64,000 nt of DNA. Source: Mucilaginibacter sp. SG564. GTDB lineage: Bacteria; Bacteroidota; Bacteroidia; Sphingobacteriales; Sphingobacteriaceae. Position 1 is the first letter of the stretch, and each line of letters begins with the position of its first letter. Location of the stretch: assembly GCF_013149275.1 (NCBI RefSeq), contig NZ_JABGNA010000001.1:620001-684000 (forward strand). The letters run 5' to 3'. This document shows, in pieces, positions 25,825-33,817 of this stretch. The position numbers were made by a program, and so were the translations under genes. The notes beneath the pieces are model-generated. The model was not told the origin of the DNA, searched no databases, and was given only the letters and a program-made list of their open reading frames with translations.

Positions 25825-28395
25825 TTATTCAGTAGTTTCTGTTGCTGATTCGTTGCTGTCATTAGCTGCTTCATCACCATCACCGGCATCATTTACGGCA
25901 TTTTCATCCAGTTCGGCCTCTTCATCCTCGTCATGCTCAATTTTTGCAACAGAAGCTATTTCGTCATTACCTTTTAAAGTAATTAATCTAACGCCCTGTG
26001 TGGCACGGCCCATAGTTCTCAGCTCGCTAACCGCTATACGTATAATAATACCCGATTTGTTGATGATCATCAGGTCTTCTTTATCAGTAACACCTTTTAT
26101 GGCCACAAGGTTTCCGGTTTTTTCGGTAATATTTAAAGTTTTTACACCTTTACCACCGCGGTTGGTTACCCTGTAATCATCAATATCGGTACGTTTGCCA
26201 TAGCCTTTTTCTGATACTACCAGAACGGTTGTTTCGGCGTCGTCAATACTGATCATACCTACTACTTCATCGTTGTCGCTATCTAATGAGATACCACGAA
26301 CACCGGTTGCGGTACGGCCCATCGGTCTAACAGTCGACTCATTAAAGCGGATAGCCCTGCCCGATTTTAAGGCCATCACAATTTCGCTGCTGCCTGTGGT
26401 TAAGGTTGCTTCCAGTAACGAATCGCCGTCGTTGATGTTGATGGCGTTGATACCATTGGCACGCGGACGTGAGTAGGCCTCGAGCGAGGTTTTTTTGATG
26501 GTACCTTTGCGGGTACACATGATAATAAAGTTGTTCTCCAGGTAGTTCTGATCCTTAAGGCTGATGAGTTTAATATAAGCCTTGATATTGTCTTCCTTAG
26601 GGATATTGATGATATTCTGGATAGCTCGACCTTTGGAGGTACGTGTGCCTTCCGGAATTTCAAATACCCGGAGCCAGTAACACTGGCCAGATTCGGTGAA
26701 GAACAACATGTAGTTGTGGTTGGATGCTACCAGCAGGTGTTCAATAAAGTCTTCATCGCGGCTATTGCTGCCGATAGAGCCTTTACCCCCTCTGCCCTGA
26801 CGACGATATTCTGTTAAAGGCGTACGTTTGATATATCCTTCGCGCGATATGGTGATCACCACATCTTCGTCCTCAATAAAGTCTTCGGTTTGCATTTCGG
26901 CGGATGAGTGAACTATTTCTGTTCTGCGCTCATCACCGTATTTGTCTTTTATTTCAATCAGCTCGTCCTTAATGATCTGCATCCTTAAACCTTCGTCATT
27001 TAAAATTGAATTTAAATAGTCGATCAGTTTCATTAACTCCGCGTATTCATCTTTGATCTTGTCGCGCTCCAGTCCGGTTAACCGGCGAAGCGTCATATCC
27101 AATATGGCACGGGCCTGTATATCGGTTAAACCAAACTGGCTCATCAAGCCTTCGCGGGCTTCATCAGGTGTTTGTGATGCACGTATCAGGCGAATTACTT
27201 CATCCAGATGATCCAGGGCAATTAATAAACCCTCTAATATGTGGGCGCGTTTTTCCGCTTCGGCCAATTCAAATTTGGTACGGCGAACAACAACCTCGTG
27301 TCTGTGCTCCACAAAATGGTGAATCAGATCTTTCAGGTTCAGCATCATTGGCCGGCCATTAACCAGCGCGATATTGTTTACGCTGAACGATGTTTGCAGC
27401 GCGGTATATTTGAACAGGTTGTTCAGTACTATAGCAGCATTGGCTTCCCGTTTAATTTCATAAACTATACGGATACCTTCGCGGCTTGATTCATCGCGGA
27501 TAGCGGATATACCTTCCAGTTTTTTATCATTTACCAGGTCGGCAGTACGTTCAATCATAAGGGCCTTGTTTACCTGGTAAGGTACTTCGGTCACCACAAT
27601 CCGTTCGCGGTCGCTGCCATGGGTCTCAATTTCGGCCCGGGCGCGGATCACTACCCTGCCCCGGCCTGTTTCCAACGCTTCGCGCGGGCCTTCAAAACCA
27701 TAGATGATACCACCTGTAGGAAAATCCGGACCTTTCACAAATTTCATCAGTTCGGCTATCTCTATCTGGCGGTTATCTATCAATGCGATGGTAGCATCAA
27801 TCACTTCAGAGAGGTTGTGCGGTGCCATATTGGTAGCCATACCTACCGCGATACCAGATGCACCGTTAACCAGCAGGTTAGGGAATTTACATGGCAATAC
27901 GGTTGGTTCCTGTTCCGACTCGTCAAAGTTTGGCTGAAAATCGATAGTATCCTTGTTGATATCAGCTACCATTTCTTCGGCCAGTTTTTTCAGGCGGGCC
28001 TCGGTATAACGCATAGCCGCTGGTTCGTCACCATCCATCGAGCCGTAGTTGCCCTGACCGTCAACCAGCAGGTAACGCAGGTTCCAGTCCTGGGCCATAC
28101 GCACCATGGTATCATAAACAGATTTATCACCGTGCGGGTGATATTTACCCATTACGTCGCCCACAATACGGGCCGATTTTTTATAAGGCTTGTTGTTATT
28201 TAAGCCCATATCAAACATGCCATATAAAACACGTCTGTGTACAGGTTTTAATCCGTCGCGGACATCGGGTAATGCCCTGGAAACGATCACCGACATTGAA
28301 TAATCAATGTAAGCGGATCGCATTTCTTCGTCAATATTTATCGAAATTATTCTGTCTTCCTTGCTTGAATTGTCGTTTTCTGTTCCTTCAGCCAT
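25825..28395 (-). CDS. gyrA: DNA gyrase subunit A
   Basis: An 856-residue type IIA topoisomerase subunit. The catalytic tyrosine is Tyr130 in [10 protein letters not shown]. The winged-helix region ([17 protein letters not shown]) and coiled-coil gate follow, and the C-terminal beta-pinwheel carries the GyrA box QGRGGKG, which separates it from ParC. The tail is very acidic. It introduces negative supercoils together with GyrB, which is not in the window. At the quinolone-contact position equal to E. coli Ser83 there is a lysine (Lys91, in GDKSVYDT), while the Asp87 equivalent (Asp95) is kept. The gene leads an operon with two TPR proteins. Confidence 0.97.
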   Translation of the reverse strand: MAEGTENDNSSKEDRIISINIDEEMRSAYIDYSMSVIVSRALPDVRDGLKPVHRRVLYGMFDMGLNNNKPYKKSARIVGDVMGKYHPHGDKSVYDTMVRMAQDWNLRYLLVDGQGNYGSMDGDEPAAMRYTEARLKKLAEEMVADINKDTIDFQPNFDESEQEPTVLPCKFPNLLVNGASGIAVGMATNMAPHNLSEVIDATIALIDNRQIEIAELMKFVKGPDFPTGGIIYGFEGPREALETGRGRVVIRARAEIETHGSDRERIVVTEVPYQVNKALMIERTADLVNDKKLEGISAIRDESSREGIRIVYEIKREANAAIVLNNLFKYTALQTSFSVNNIALVNGRPMMLNLKDLIHHFVEHRHEVVVRRTKFELAEAEKRAHILEGLLIALDHLDEVIRLIRASQTPDEAREGLMSQFGLTDIQARAILDMTLRRLTGLERDKIKDEYAELMKLIDYLNSILNDEGLRMQIIKDELIEIKDKYGDERRTEIVHSSAEMQTEDFIEDEDVVITISREGYIKRTPLTEYRRQGRGGKGSIGSNSRDEDFIEHLLVASNHNYMLFFTESGQCYWLRVFEIPEGTRTSKGRAIQNIINIPKEDNIKAYIKLISLKDQNYLENNFIIMCTRKGTIKKTSLEAYSRPRANGINAININDGDSLLEATLTTGSSEIVMALKSGRAIRFNESTVRPMGRTATGVRGISLDSDNDEVVGMISIDDAETTVLVVSEKGYGKRTDIDDYRVTNRGGKGVKTLNITEKTGNLVAIKGVTDKEDLMIINKSGIIIRIAVSELRTMGRATQGVRLITLKGNDEIASVAKIEHDEDEEAELDENAVNDAGDGDEAANDSNESATETTE

Positions 28396-28548
28396 TTTTA
28401 TTAATTTGTGGAATCTTCTCTATAATTGCGCGTTAAAAAGTGTTTTTTAAGCGACTTGCGAAGTTAAGAAAATAGTTGATTATTGTGCCAATTTTTGGTT
28501 CAATAGTTCATTAGTGCTATTGATTTGCGTAAAAGTTAATAGGTTACC

Positions 28549-29169
28549 CTACGCGATCTTTTTAGCCACCCACAGCGAGTCATATTGCCGGTAATAAACA
28601 TAAGATGATGAGTTCATCACCAGATTTTGTATTACATAGGTAGGGCCCAGCTCATCACGTGTTTGATCATAATCATGAAAAGCGATATAGCCACCGATAG
28701 CAACCTTAGGTGAAAATAGCTCAAAATCGAGCTTACAACCTTCTATGGAATGATCGCCATCAATAAAAAGCACGTCTATTTTGTTAAAATCTGCGGCAAA
28801 CTGGTAGGAATATCCCCGTTTGGCAACAATTTTTGACAGCACTTTAAGCCTGGTCATGTTATCCATGAATTTGGCATAAAGATCATCAGTGCCTTTTTTT
28901 TCGGCGTATATTTTTTCACTATCCTTATCCAGGCCGCCATCAGCATTAAAAGGATCAATGGCATAAACCCTGCCCGATCTGAGCCCTCTGGATAAGCAAT
29001 AGGTGCTTTTACCCTGCCAGCTGCCTATTTCAACTACGGTGGCATTGCGTGGTGCCTTAAGGGCTAAAAGAAACAATCCCATAGCCTCGCGCTCAGTAAG
29101 CCAGCCGTCCAGATCTTTGAAATGGCTGATATATTTCATGATCCGGCCTTTTATCCATTGTTTAATCAT
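28549..29169 (-). CDS. Class I SAM-dependent methyltransferase (Methyltransf_24-like)
   Basis: A 206-residue Rossmann-fold methyltransferase. VVEIGSWQGKSTYCLSRGL is the glycine-rich SAM loop, AIDPFNADG gives the acidic ribose contact, and DVLFIDGDHSIEGCKLDFE is motif III. This pattern is shared with enzymes that modify sugars or small molecules, often next to glycosyltransferases, but none is here. ATG at 29169 is taken; an ATG at 29139 with AAAGG upstream is equally plausible. The gene is flanked by GTTCATTAGTG-type repeats on both sides. Confidence 0.78.
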   Translation of the reverse strand: MIKQWIKGRIMKYISHFKDLDGWLTEREAMGLFLLALKAPRNATVVEIGSWQGKSTYCLSRGLRSGRVYAIDPFNADGGLDKDSEKIYAEKKGTDDLYAKFMDNMTRLKVLSKIVAKRGYSYQFAADFNKIDVLFIDGDHSIEGCKLDFELFSPKVAIGGYIAFHDYDQTRDELGPTYVIQNLVMNSSSYVYYRQYDSLWVAKKIA

Positions 29170-29177
29170 AGTGGTTT

Positions 29178-29333
29178 ATTGGTATTATTAGTTCATTAGT
29201 GTCAATGGTTCATTAGTTTATTAGTAAATGATTTAACAAAAATCACCAAACCAATTTAATGCAATATATTACCCGATACAAACCAATGAACTAATAATAC
29301 CAATGAACTAATGAACCATTGACACTAATGAAC
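29178..29333. repeat. Long word-repeat hairpin (TTCATTAGT words)
   Basis: A perfect 27-bp inverted repeat pairs 29191-29217 with 29307-29333. A second, overlapping one pairs 29178-29197 with 29285-29304 (20 bp). Both arms are built from variants of the word TTCATTAGT. The right arm contains the stop codon of the small secreted protein gene at 29325. The two pairings are mutually exclusive. It lies between two minus-strand genes. Confidence 0.8.
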
Positions 29334-29723
29334 CCTCACCCAATGATCTTCGATCTTGTTGCCATTGGGTAAGGTAGCTAAAAGTTTAAGCGTATCGTTG
29401 CTCACTGTATAAGCGTATTTTACAGTTTTGCCCAACAGTTTTGATGGTTGATTGCAATAGGTTTGTGTTTCAAAGCAGGTATCTGCCTGTAGTTTATAGT
29501 CGCCCTTTTCGTAAATAAAAGTTTTTTGTCCCTTTTCAATTACTTTGGCCTGGTAATGCAGATCGTCATACGTACGCTGCAATGTGTAGCTGGTGGATAC
29601 GCTGTCCTGTTTACCATTAAACAGCCCTCCCCTATACTCCCAAACGCCTTTTAACGGGCTTTCACCATTAGTAAAGCCGCATAATAGGGCAATCAGTAAT
29701 ACCGGGAAGATCGTTTTTTTCAT
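29325..29723 (-). CDS. Small secreted protein, lipocalin-like
   Basis: A 132-residue protein with a signal peptide ending near TNG (residue 20). The mature part (LKGVWEYRGGLFNGKQ, TLQRTYDDLHYQAKVIEKGQKTFIYEKGDYKLQADTCFETQTY) has the GxW start and alternating strands seen in lipocalin-like beta-barrels that bind small ligands or appear as stress proteins in Bacteroidota. The family call is tentative. It stops inside the right arm of the inverted repeat at 29307-29333, and the next gene upstream, hemF, is 130 bp away across another repeat. Confidence 0.65.
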   Translation of the reverse strand: MKKTIFPVLLIALLCGFTNGESPLKGVWEYRGGLFNGKQDSVSTSYTLQRTYDDLHYQAKVIEKGQKTFIYEKGDYKLQADTCFETQTYCNQPSKLLGKTVKYAYTVSNDTLKLLATLPNGNKIEDHWVRVH

Positions 29724-29737
29724 AGTATTTATTTTTT

Positions 29738-29848
29738 AGTATCAAGTAGTTAGTATCAAGTATCAAGATTTTTCTTCTTCAATACCACATTTGAGTGTCG
29801 TGATACTTGATACTAGCTGCTTGATATCAAATTCTGCTACTTGATACT
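29738..29848. repeat. Word-repeat hairpin (AGTATCAAGTA words), copy 1
   Basis: The left arm, from 29738, is AGTATCAAGTAGTTAGTATC followed by AAGTATCAAGAT. The right arm, at 29801-29828, is its near-complement with two mismatches, and a further TACTTGATACT word lies at 29838-29848. It lies downstream of the hemF stop, so it could act as its terminator. An almost identical element lies upstream of hemF. Confidence 0.75.
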
Positions 29849-29853
29849 GACTC

Positions 29854-30768
29854 TCAAGCCCAGTTAATCCCTTTTTTGAGTAAAGATAATGTCCTTTCTT
29901 CTTCGCTGCCTGCTACAGGCTGATAGTTATAGATCCATTTGGCTGTGGGCGGTAAGCTCATCAGTATAGATTCGATACGGCCATTGGTTTCCAGTCCAAA
30001 TTTGGTGCCTGCATCATATACCAGGTTAAACTCGGTATAGCGGCTGCGGCGCTGGTATTGCCAAAGTTGCTGTTCTTCGGTAAACGCGCTATGGCGGTTA
30101 CGTTCCACCAGTTCGGTATAGGTAGGGATGAATGATCGGCCCAGGGCTTTTGAAAACTCAAAAATGCTCTCCCATGATAACTCCTCATTGGCAGTTAAGC
30201 GATCATAGAATATGCCGCCTATGCCCCGGGTTTCGTTACGATGTTTGATATAAAAATAATCATCGGCCCAAAGTTTAAACCGGTGATAAAAATCATGATA
30301 ATAAGTATCACACACCGCTTTGATATTACCGTGGAAATATCGGGCATCAGCATCAATAATGTAATGTGGTGTAAGATCGATACCGCCGCCGAACCATCTT
30401 TTTGGCTGCTGATCGCTGCCTGCTGGTGTTGGCATTTCAAAATACCGGATATTCATGTGGATGATAGGCACCAAAGGATGGTTCGGGTGAATCACGATAG
30501 ATACGCCGGTAGCAAAAAAATCGTCCGACTCTACCTGCAGGGCCTTTTGCATATTTTCGGGCAGTTTACCATGAACGGCCGAGAAATTCACGCCTCCCTT
30601 TTCAAATATATTGCCGTTTTGGATGATGCGGGTTCTGCCGCCGCCGCCGCCGTCACGTTCCCATACTTCTTCTTCAAACCGGGCTTGGCCGTCGGTTAAT
30701 TCCAGCGCCGCGCATATTTCGTCTTGTATCTGCTGGTAATCGGTGGCTATTTGTTCTTTGCTTATCAT
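29854..30768 (-). CDS. hemF: Oxygen-dependent coproporphyrinogen III oxidase
   Basis: A 304-residue HemF. The signature run of Gly (ERDGGGGGRTRIIQNG), GVNFSAVHG, IHMNIRYFEMP, RWFGGGIDLTPHY and the histidines of the active site (YYHDFYHRFK) are all present, as is RRSRYTEFNLVYDAGTKFGL. It decarboxylates and oxidises coproporphyrinogen III to protoporphyrinogen IX in the cytoplasm, using O2, so the organism can make heme under air. It has no heme-pathway neighbour here. Both ends are bordered by the same type of word-repeat hairpin (29738-29848 and 30789-30885). Confidence 0.96.
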   Translation of the reverse strand: MISKEQIATDYQQIQDEICAALELTDGQARFEEEVWERDGGGGGRTRIIQNGNIFEKGGVNFSAVHGKLPENMQKALQVESDDFFATGVSIVIHPNHPLVPIIHMNIRYFEMPTPAGSDQQPKRWFGGGIDLTPHYIIDADARYFHGNIKAVCDTYYHDFYHRFKLWADDYFYIKHRNETRGIGGIFYDRLTANEELSWESIFEFSKALGRSFIPTYTELVERNRHSAFTEEQQLWQYQRRSRYTEFNLVYDAGTKFGLETNGRIESILMSLPPTAKWIYNYQPVAGSEEERTLSLLKKGINWA

Positions 30769-30788
30769 AGGATGTAAAAATACTTTTT

Positions 30789-30885
30789 TAGTATCAAGTA
30801 GCTAGTATCAAGTATCAAGATTTCCGGTAGTTTATAAATATGCTTTTCAAAAGTCGTGATACTTGATACTAGCTACTTGATACTA
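30789..30885. repeat. Word-repeat hairpin (AGTATCAAGTA words), copy 2
   Basis: A perfect 29-bp inverted repeat pairs 30789-30817 with 30857-30885; each arm contains GTATCAAGTAGCTAGTATCA. It is almost the same as the element on the other side of hemF. It lies between hemF and the MFS gene, both on the minus strand, and ends 9 bp from the MFS stop. Confidence 0.85.
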
Positions 30886-30893
30886 TCTTCAAC

Positions 30894-32132
30894 CTAACTG
30901 ATCTCCACATAATCCAGATCCTTGCCAAAGGTTTCTTTGAGCTGACTTAAAGAGAATAAGGCTATCAGGGTTAATATACCCATCATAATGTAACCACTGG
31001 TTATAACGCCGTAATTTGCCTTAAATGCGTTAAATGCTATTGTTATTGGAATAAGGGATCCGCGTACAAAGTTTGGTACCGTTGTGGTTACGGTTGAACG
31101 TATATTGGTGCCAAATTGCTCTGAAGCAATGGTAACAAATGTAGCCCAATAGCCAACAGTGCACCCCATAAAGAAGCTAAGCCATACAAAACGCTCGGGG
31201 GTAATACCTGTGGCACTCAGGTAAAAATATACGCTTACCAGCGATAATAATAGAAAAACAGCCATGGTTAGTTTTCTTGATCTGGTGATCTGGGCCAGCA
31301 AGCCTGCGAAAAGATCGCCAACTGCTATGCCGATATAACTATAAAAAATACCATCGCCTGGTTTGATGATTGTTTTTGCGCCAAGTGCTATCCCAAACTG
31401 GTCAGAAAAGCTGATCAGCACGCCGACCACATACCATAACGGTGCACCTATCAGTATGCAATAAAGATATTTTTTAAATCTGCTCCAATTGGTAAAGAGC
31501 ATAAGCATGTTTCCTTTTGATACTTTACTTTGTTCGATATTCTTAAACATTCCCGATTCAAAAGTACCTATCCTCAATAAAAGCAAAAGTACTCCCAGGC
31601 CACCTCCTACGAAGTAAGCATTTCGCCAGCCAAATTTGGCAACCATGTAAGCAGCAGTAGCGCCAAACAGGCCAATAACGGCAACCGTCATGGTTCCGTA
31701 CCCCCTTTTTTCTTTGCTTAAAGTTTCACTTACCAGGGTAATACCAGCACCCAGTTCGCCTGCAAGACCAAGACCTGCGATAAACCTGACAATGGCATAG
31801 GTATTTACATCGTGCACCAAACCATTAGCAAAGTTGGCAATGGAATATAATAAAATTGAGCCGAAAAGAACTTTAATGCGCCCAAGTTTATCACCAACAA
31901 TACCCCATATAATGCCTCCTAAAAGAAGTCCAAACATTTGGATACTGATAATAAACTGTCCTTTACTTGTTATTTCCTCGGGAGTTAAACCAATATCTTT
32001 CAGGCTGCTTATCCGTACAATGGAAAAAACAAGCAGGTCATAAATATCAACGAAATAGCCAAGTGAGGCAACAAGAACCAGGAATAGCATGTTCCTTGTG
32101 GCTTGGGCCGATGGTGTTGTAGTAGTAGTCAT
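30894..32132 (-). CDS. MFS transporter
   Basis: A 412-residue major facilitator with about 12 membrane segments. The loop between segments 2 and 3 carries GGIIWGIVGDKLGRIKVLFGS, and ARFIAGLGLAGELGAGITLVSE-like sequence marks segments 4 and 5, as in the metabolite:H+ symporter branch. The lack of soluble domains and of sugar- or drug-specific motifs leaves the substrate open. It begins with MTTTTTPSAQATRN. No enzyme gene is operonic with it; hemF follows 125 bp downstream across the repeat. Confidence 0.8.
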   Translation of the reverse strand: MTTTTTPSAQATRNMLFLVLVASLGYFVDIYDLLVFSIVRISSLKDIGLTPEEITSKGQFIISIQMFGLLLGGIIWGIVGDKLGRIKVLFGSILLYSIANFANGLVHDVNTYAIVRFIAGLGLAGELGAGITLVSETLSKEKRGYGTMTVAVIGLFGATAAYMVAKFGWRNAYFVGGGLGVLLLLLRIGTFESGMFKNIEQSKVSKGNMLMLFTNWSRFKKYLYCILIGAPLWYVVGVLISFSDQFGIALGAKTIIKPGDGIFYSYIGIAVGDLFAGLLAQITRSRKLTMAVFLLLSLVSVYFYLSATGITPERFVWLSFFMGCTVGYWATFVTIASEQFGTNIRSTVTTTVPNFVRGSLIPITIAFNAFKANYGVITSGYIMMGILTLIALFSLSQLKETFGKDLDYVEIS

Positions 32133-32200
32133 ATGTTTTTCATGGGGTATTTGTGGAGGCTAAAGTAGCAGAATTATATAAAATCAAAAATTTAATCATG

Positions 32201-32232
32201 AAAAAAGCCCCTGTGTATGCAGGGGCTTTTTT
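32201..32232 (-). terminator. Rho-independent terminator of the cold-shock gene
   Basis: AAAAAAGCCCCTG pairs with CAGGGGCTTTTTT around a 6-nt loop, 17 bp past the cold-shock stop on the minus strand. The T-run is the complement of the A-run at 32201-32206. Confidence 0.9.
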
Positions 32233-32248
32233 TGAGTGTTTGGTTAAA

Positions 32249-32446
32249 CTATACTTTTTTTACGTTTACCGCTTGCAATCCTTTTCTGCCTTCTTCCACT
32301 TCGTAAGTTACATCATCATTATCTTTAATAGCATTTACGCCGCCTTGTACATCTTTAAAGTGGACAAAAAGATCTTTACCATCCTCGGTAACGATGAAGC
32401 CATAACCTTTTTGTGTGTTAAACCATTTTACTTTTCCAGTTTTCAT
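32249..32446 (-). CDS. Cold-shock domain protein
   Basis: A 65-residue CspA-type protein. GKVKWFNTQKGYGFI contains RNP1 and DLFVHFKDV contains RNP2. It binds single-stranded RNA or DNA and acts as a chaperone of mRNA structure. An open frame runs upstream to 32503, but family members start at MKTGKVKWF, so ATG at 32446 was used. The leader between the peroxiredoxin gene and this start is AT-rich. It is a single gene with its own terminator. Confidence 0.95.
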   Translation of the reverse strand: MKTGKVKWFNTQKGYGFIVTEDGKDLFVHFKDVQGGVNAIKDNDDVTYEVEEGRKGLQAVNVKKV

Positions 32447-32591
32447 AATTATAATTATCGTATTAAAAAAAAATTCGTATATAAGATTAATAACTAAAGC
32501 CAAACTGAAAATAAAACGGTTTTAATAATCAGAAGGAATAGATAAACCCATCTTTACCAAATATATAAAATTATTAATAAACCAAATAAAA

Positions 32592-33227
32592 TTATTTATT
32601 TGGTTGTGGGGTTATCCTTAAATAGGGTTTTATAGCTTTATAACCCTTTGGAAATTTGGCCGGGATATCTTCTGTTTTTATAGCTGGTACCACTACTACA
32701 TCTTCTCCGTCTTTCCAGTCGGCCGGTGTAGCTACACCGTAATTGGCTGTTAATTGCAAAGAATCGATTACCCGTAGGATCTCCTGGAAATTACGACCTG
32801 TTGATGCCGGGTAAGTAATGATGAGCTTAACCGCTTTATCCGGACCGATAATGAATAACGATCGTACTGTAGCGTTAACGGAGGCATTTGGATGGATCAT
32901 GTCATAGGCTTCGGAAATTTTGCGATCCTCATCGGCGATGATCGGGAAATTTACTTCTACGCCCTGGGTTTCGTTGATATCCCCTATCCAGCCATGGTGA
33001 GATTCTACCGAGTCGACACTCAGCGCTAATACTTTTACATTGCGCTTGCTGAATTCGTCTTTCAAAGCGGCAGTTTTACCTAATTCGGTTGTACAAACCG
33101 GGGTATAATCGCCTGGGTGCGAAAAAAGCACGCCCCAGCTGTCGCCAAGATATTCGTAAAAATCAATTTCACCTGCTGATGTTTTTGCCTGAAAATTTGG
33201 GGCTTTATCGCCTAATCGTAAACTCAT
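32592..33227 (-). CDS. 1-Cys peroxiredoxin (Prx6 type)
   Basis: A 211-residue thiol peroxidase. The peroxidatic cysteine is in DYTPVCTTELG, with HPGD upstream and the long C-terminal domain typical of the Prx6 subfamily (RITPQPNK end). No resolving cysteine is visible, as in 1-Cys enzymes. It reduces hydrogen peroxide and organic hydroperoxides in the cytoplasm. It is transcribed away from the GH15 gene with a 590-bp region between them. The cold-shock gene follows 145 bp downstream with no terminator noted between them. Confidence 0.94.
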   Translation of the reverse strand: MSLRLGDKAPNFQAKTSAGEIDFYEYLGDSWGVLFSHPGDYTPVCTTELGKTAALKDEFSKRNVKVLALSVDSVESHHGWIGDINETQGVEVNFPIIADEDRKISEAYDMIHPNASVNATVRSLFIIGPDKAVKLIITYPASTGRNFQEILRVIDSLQLTANYGVATPADWKDGEDVVVVPAIKTEDIPAKFPKGYKAIKPYLRITPQPNK

Positions 33228-33817
33228 GATTATGTTGTTTTATTTATAAAGAATAAATGACTACTAAGTTACTATACATTAATTGATAAATCAAAATGTA
33301 AAAATAACATCGGGTTAAAATTTACAGAATTATGTAACGGATAAAACTGCCTGCTTGTTGTTGAAAATGTTTAATTGCAAAAACCGTAAATATTTTGTAT
33401 ATTTAAGTATAACCAGCCACGGCCCCACTTAATTGAAAAATGTAAGTGGGGCCGTTTGGTTAAAGAGACAAAATAGGCTAAAAAAGCATTGTTTAGTACG
33501 CAGTTATTTGGATATCAGAAAATTAATTCTTTTTAAAGTTTTTAAAACCCATCAAAAATTTGTTAAAAAGTGTTAAAATGGCGTTAAAGCTTTGTTAAAA
33601 TGGCTAATAAGTGAGCTTCTTTACATCATTTTTGATCAGAAAAGTGTTAAAATAAGGGTTTAAAAAGTCTGCTGCCCTTATCCTGAGGTTTGAATTTTGT
33701 AACCGGGTTAAAAAACTCAAGACCAATTGTTAACCATTACGGATCTGCGCTTTTAAATTTTGCTTCAACATTACGCCGCAAATATTGTTGAACCTATTAA
33801 CTAAGCACAAAAACTGA
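33228..33817. other. Long divergent intergenic region (peroxiredoxin / GH15)
   Basis: A 590-bp non-coding region between divergent genes. It holds an orphan 13-bp hairpin (33419-33455) and a row of GTTAAA words (33562-33651). No ORF with protein-like features and no recognised RNA family was seen. Confidence 0.6.
33419..33455 (+). terminator. Orphan GC-rich hairpin, possible sRNA terminator
   Basis: ACGGCCCCACTTA (33419-33431) pairs perfectly with TAAGTGGGGCCGT (33443-33455), followed by TTTGGTT. No gene ends near it on either strand. It is either the terminator of an unannotated small RNA read on the plus strand or part of a regulatory leader. Confidence 0.45.

Noticed and set aside
27619..28203. 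A 194-codon frame antisense to gyrA
   Set aside because: It lies wholly within the conserved gyrA coding region on the opposite strand and shows no protein-like features of its own.
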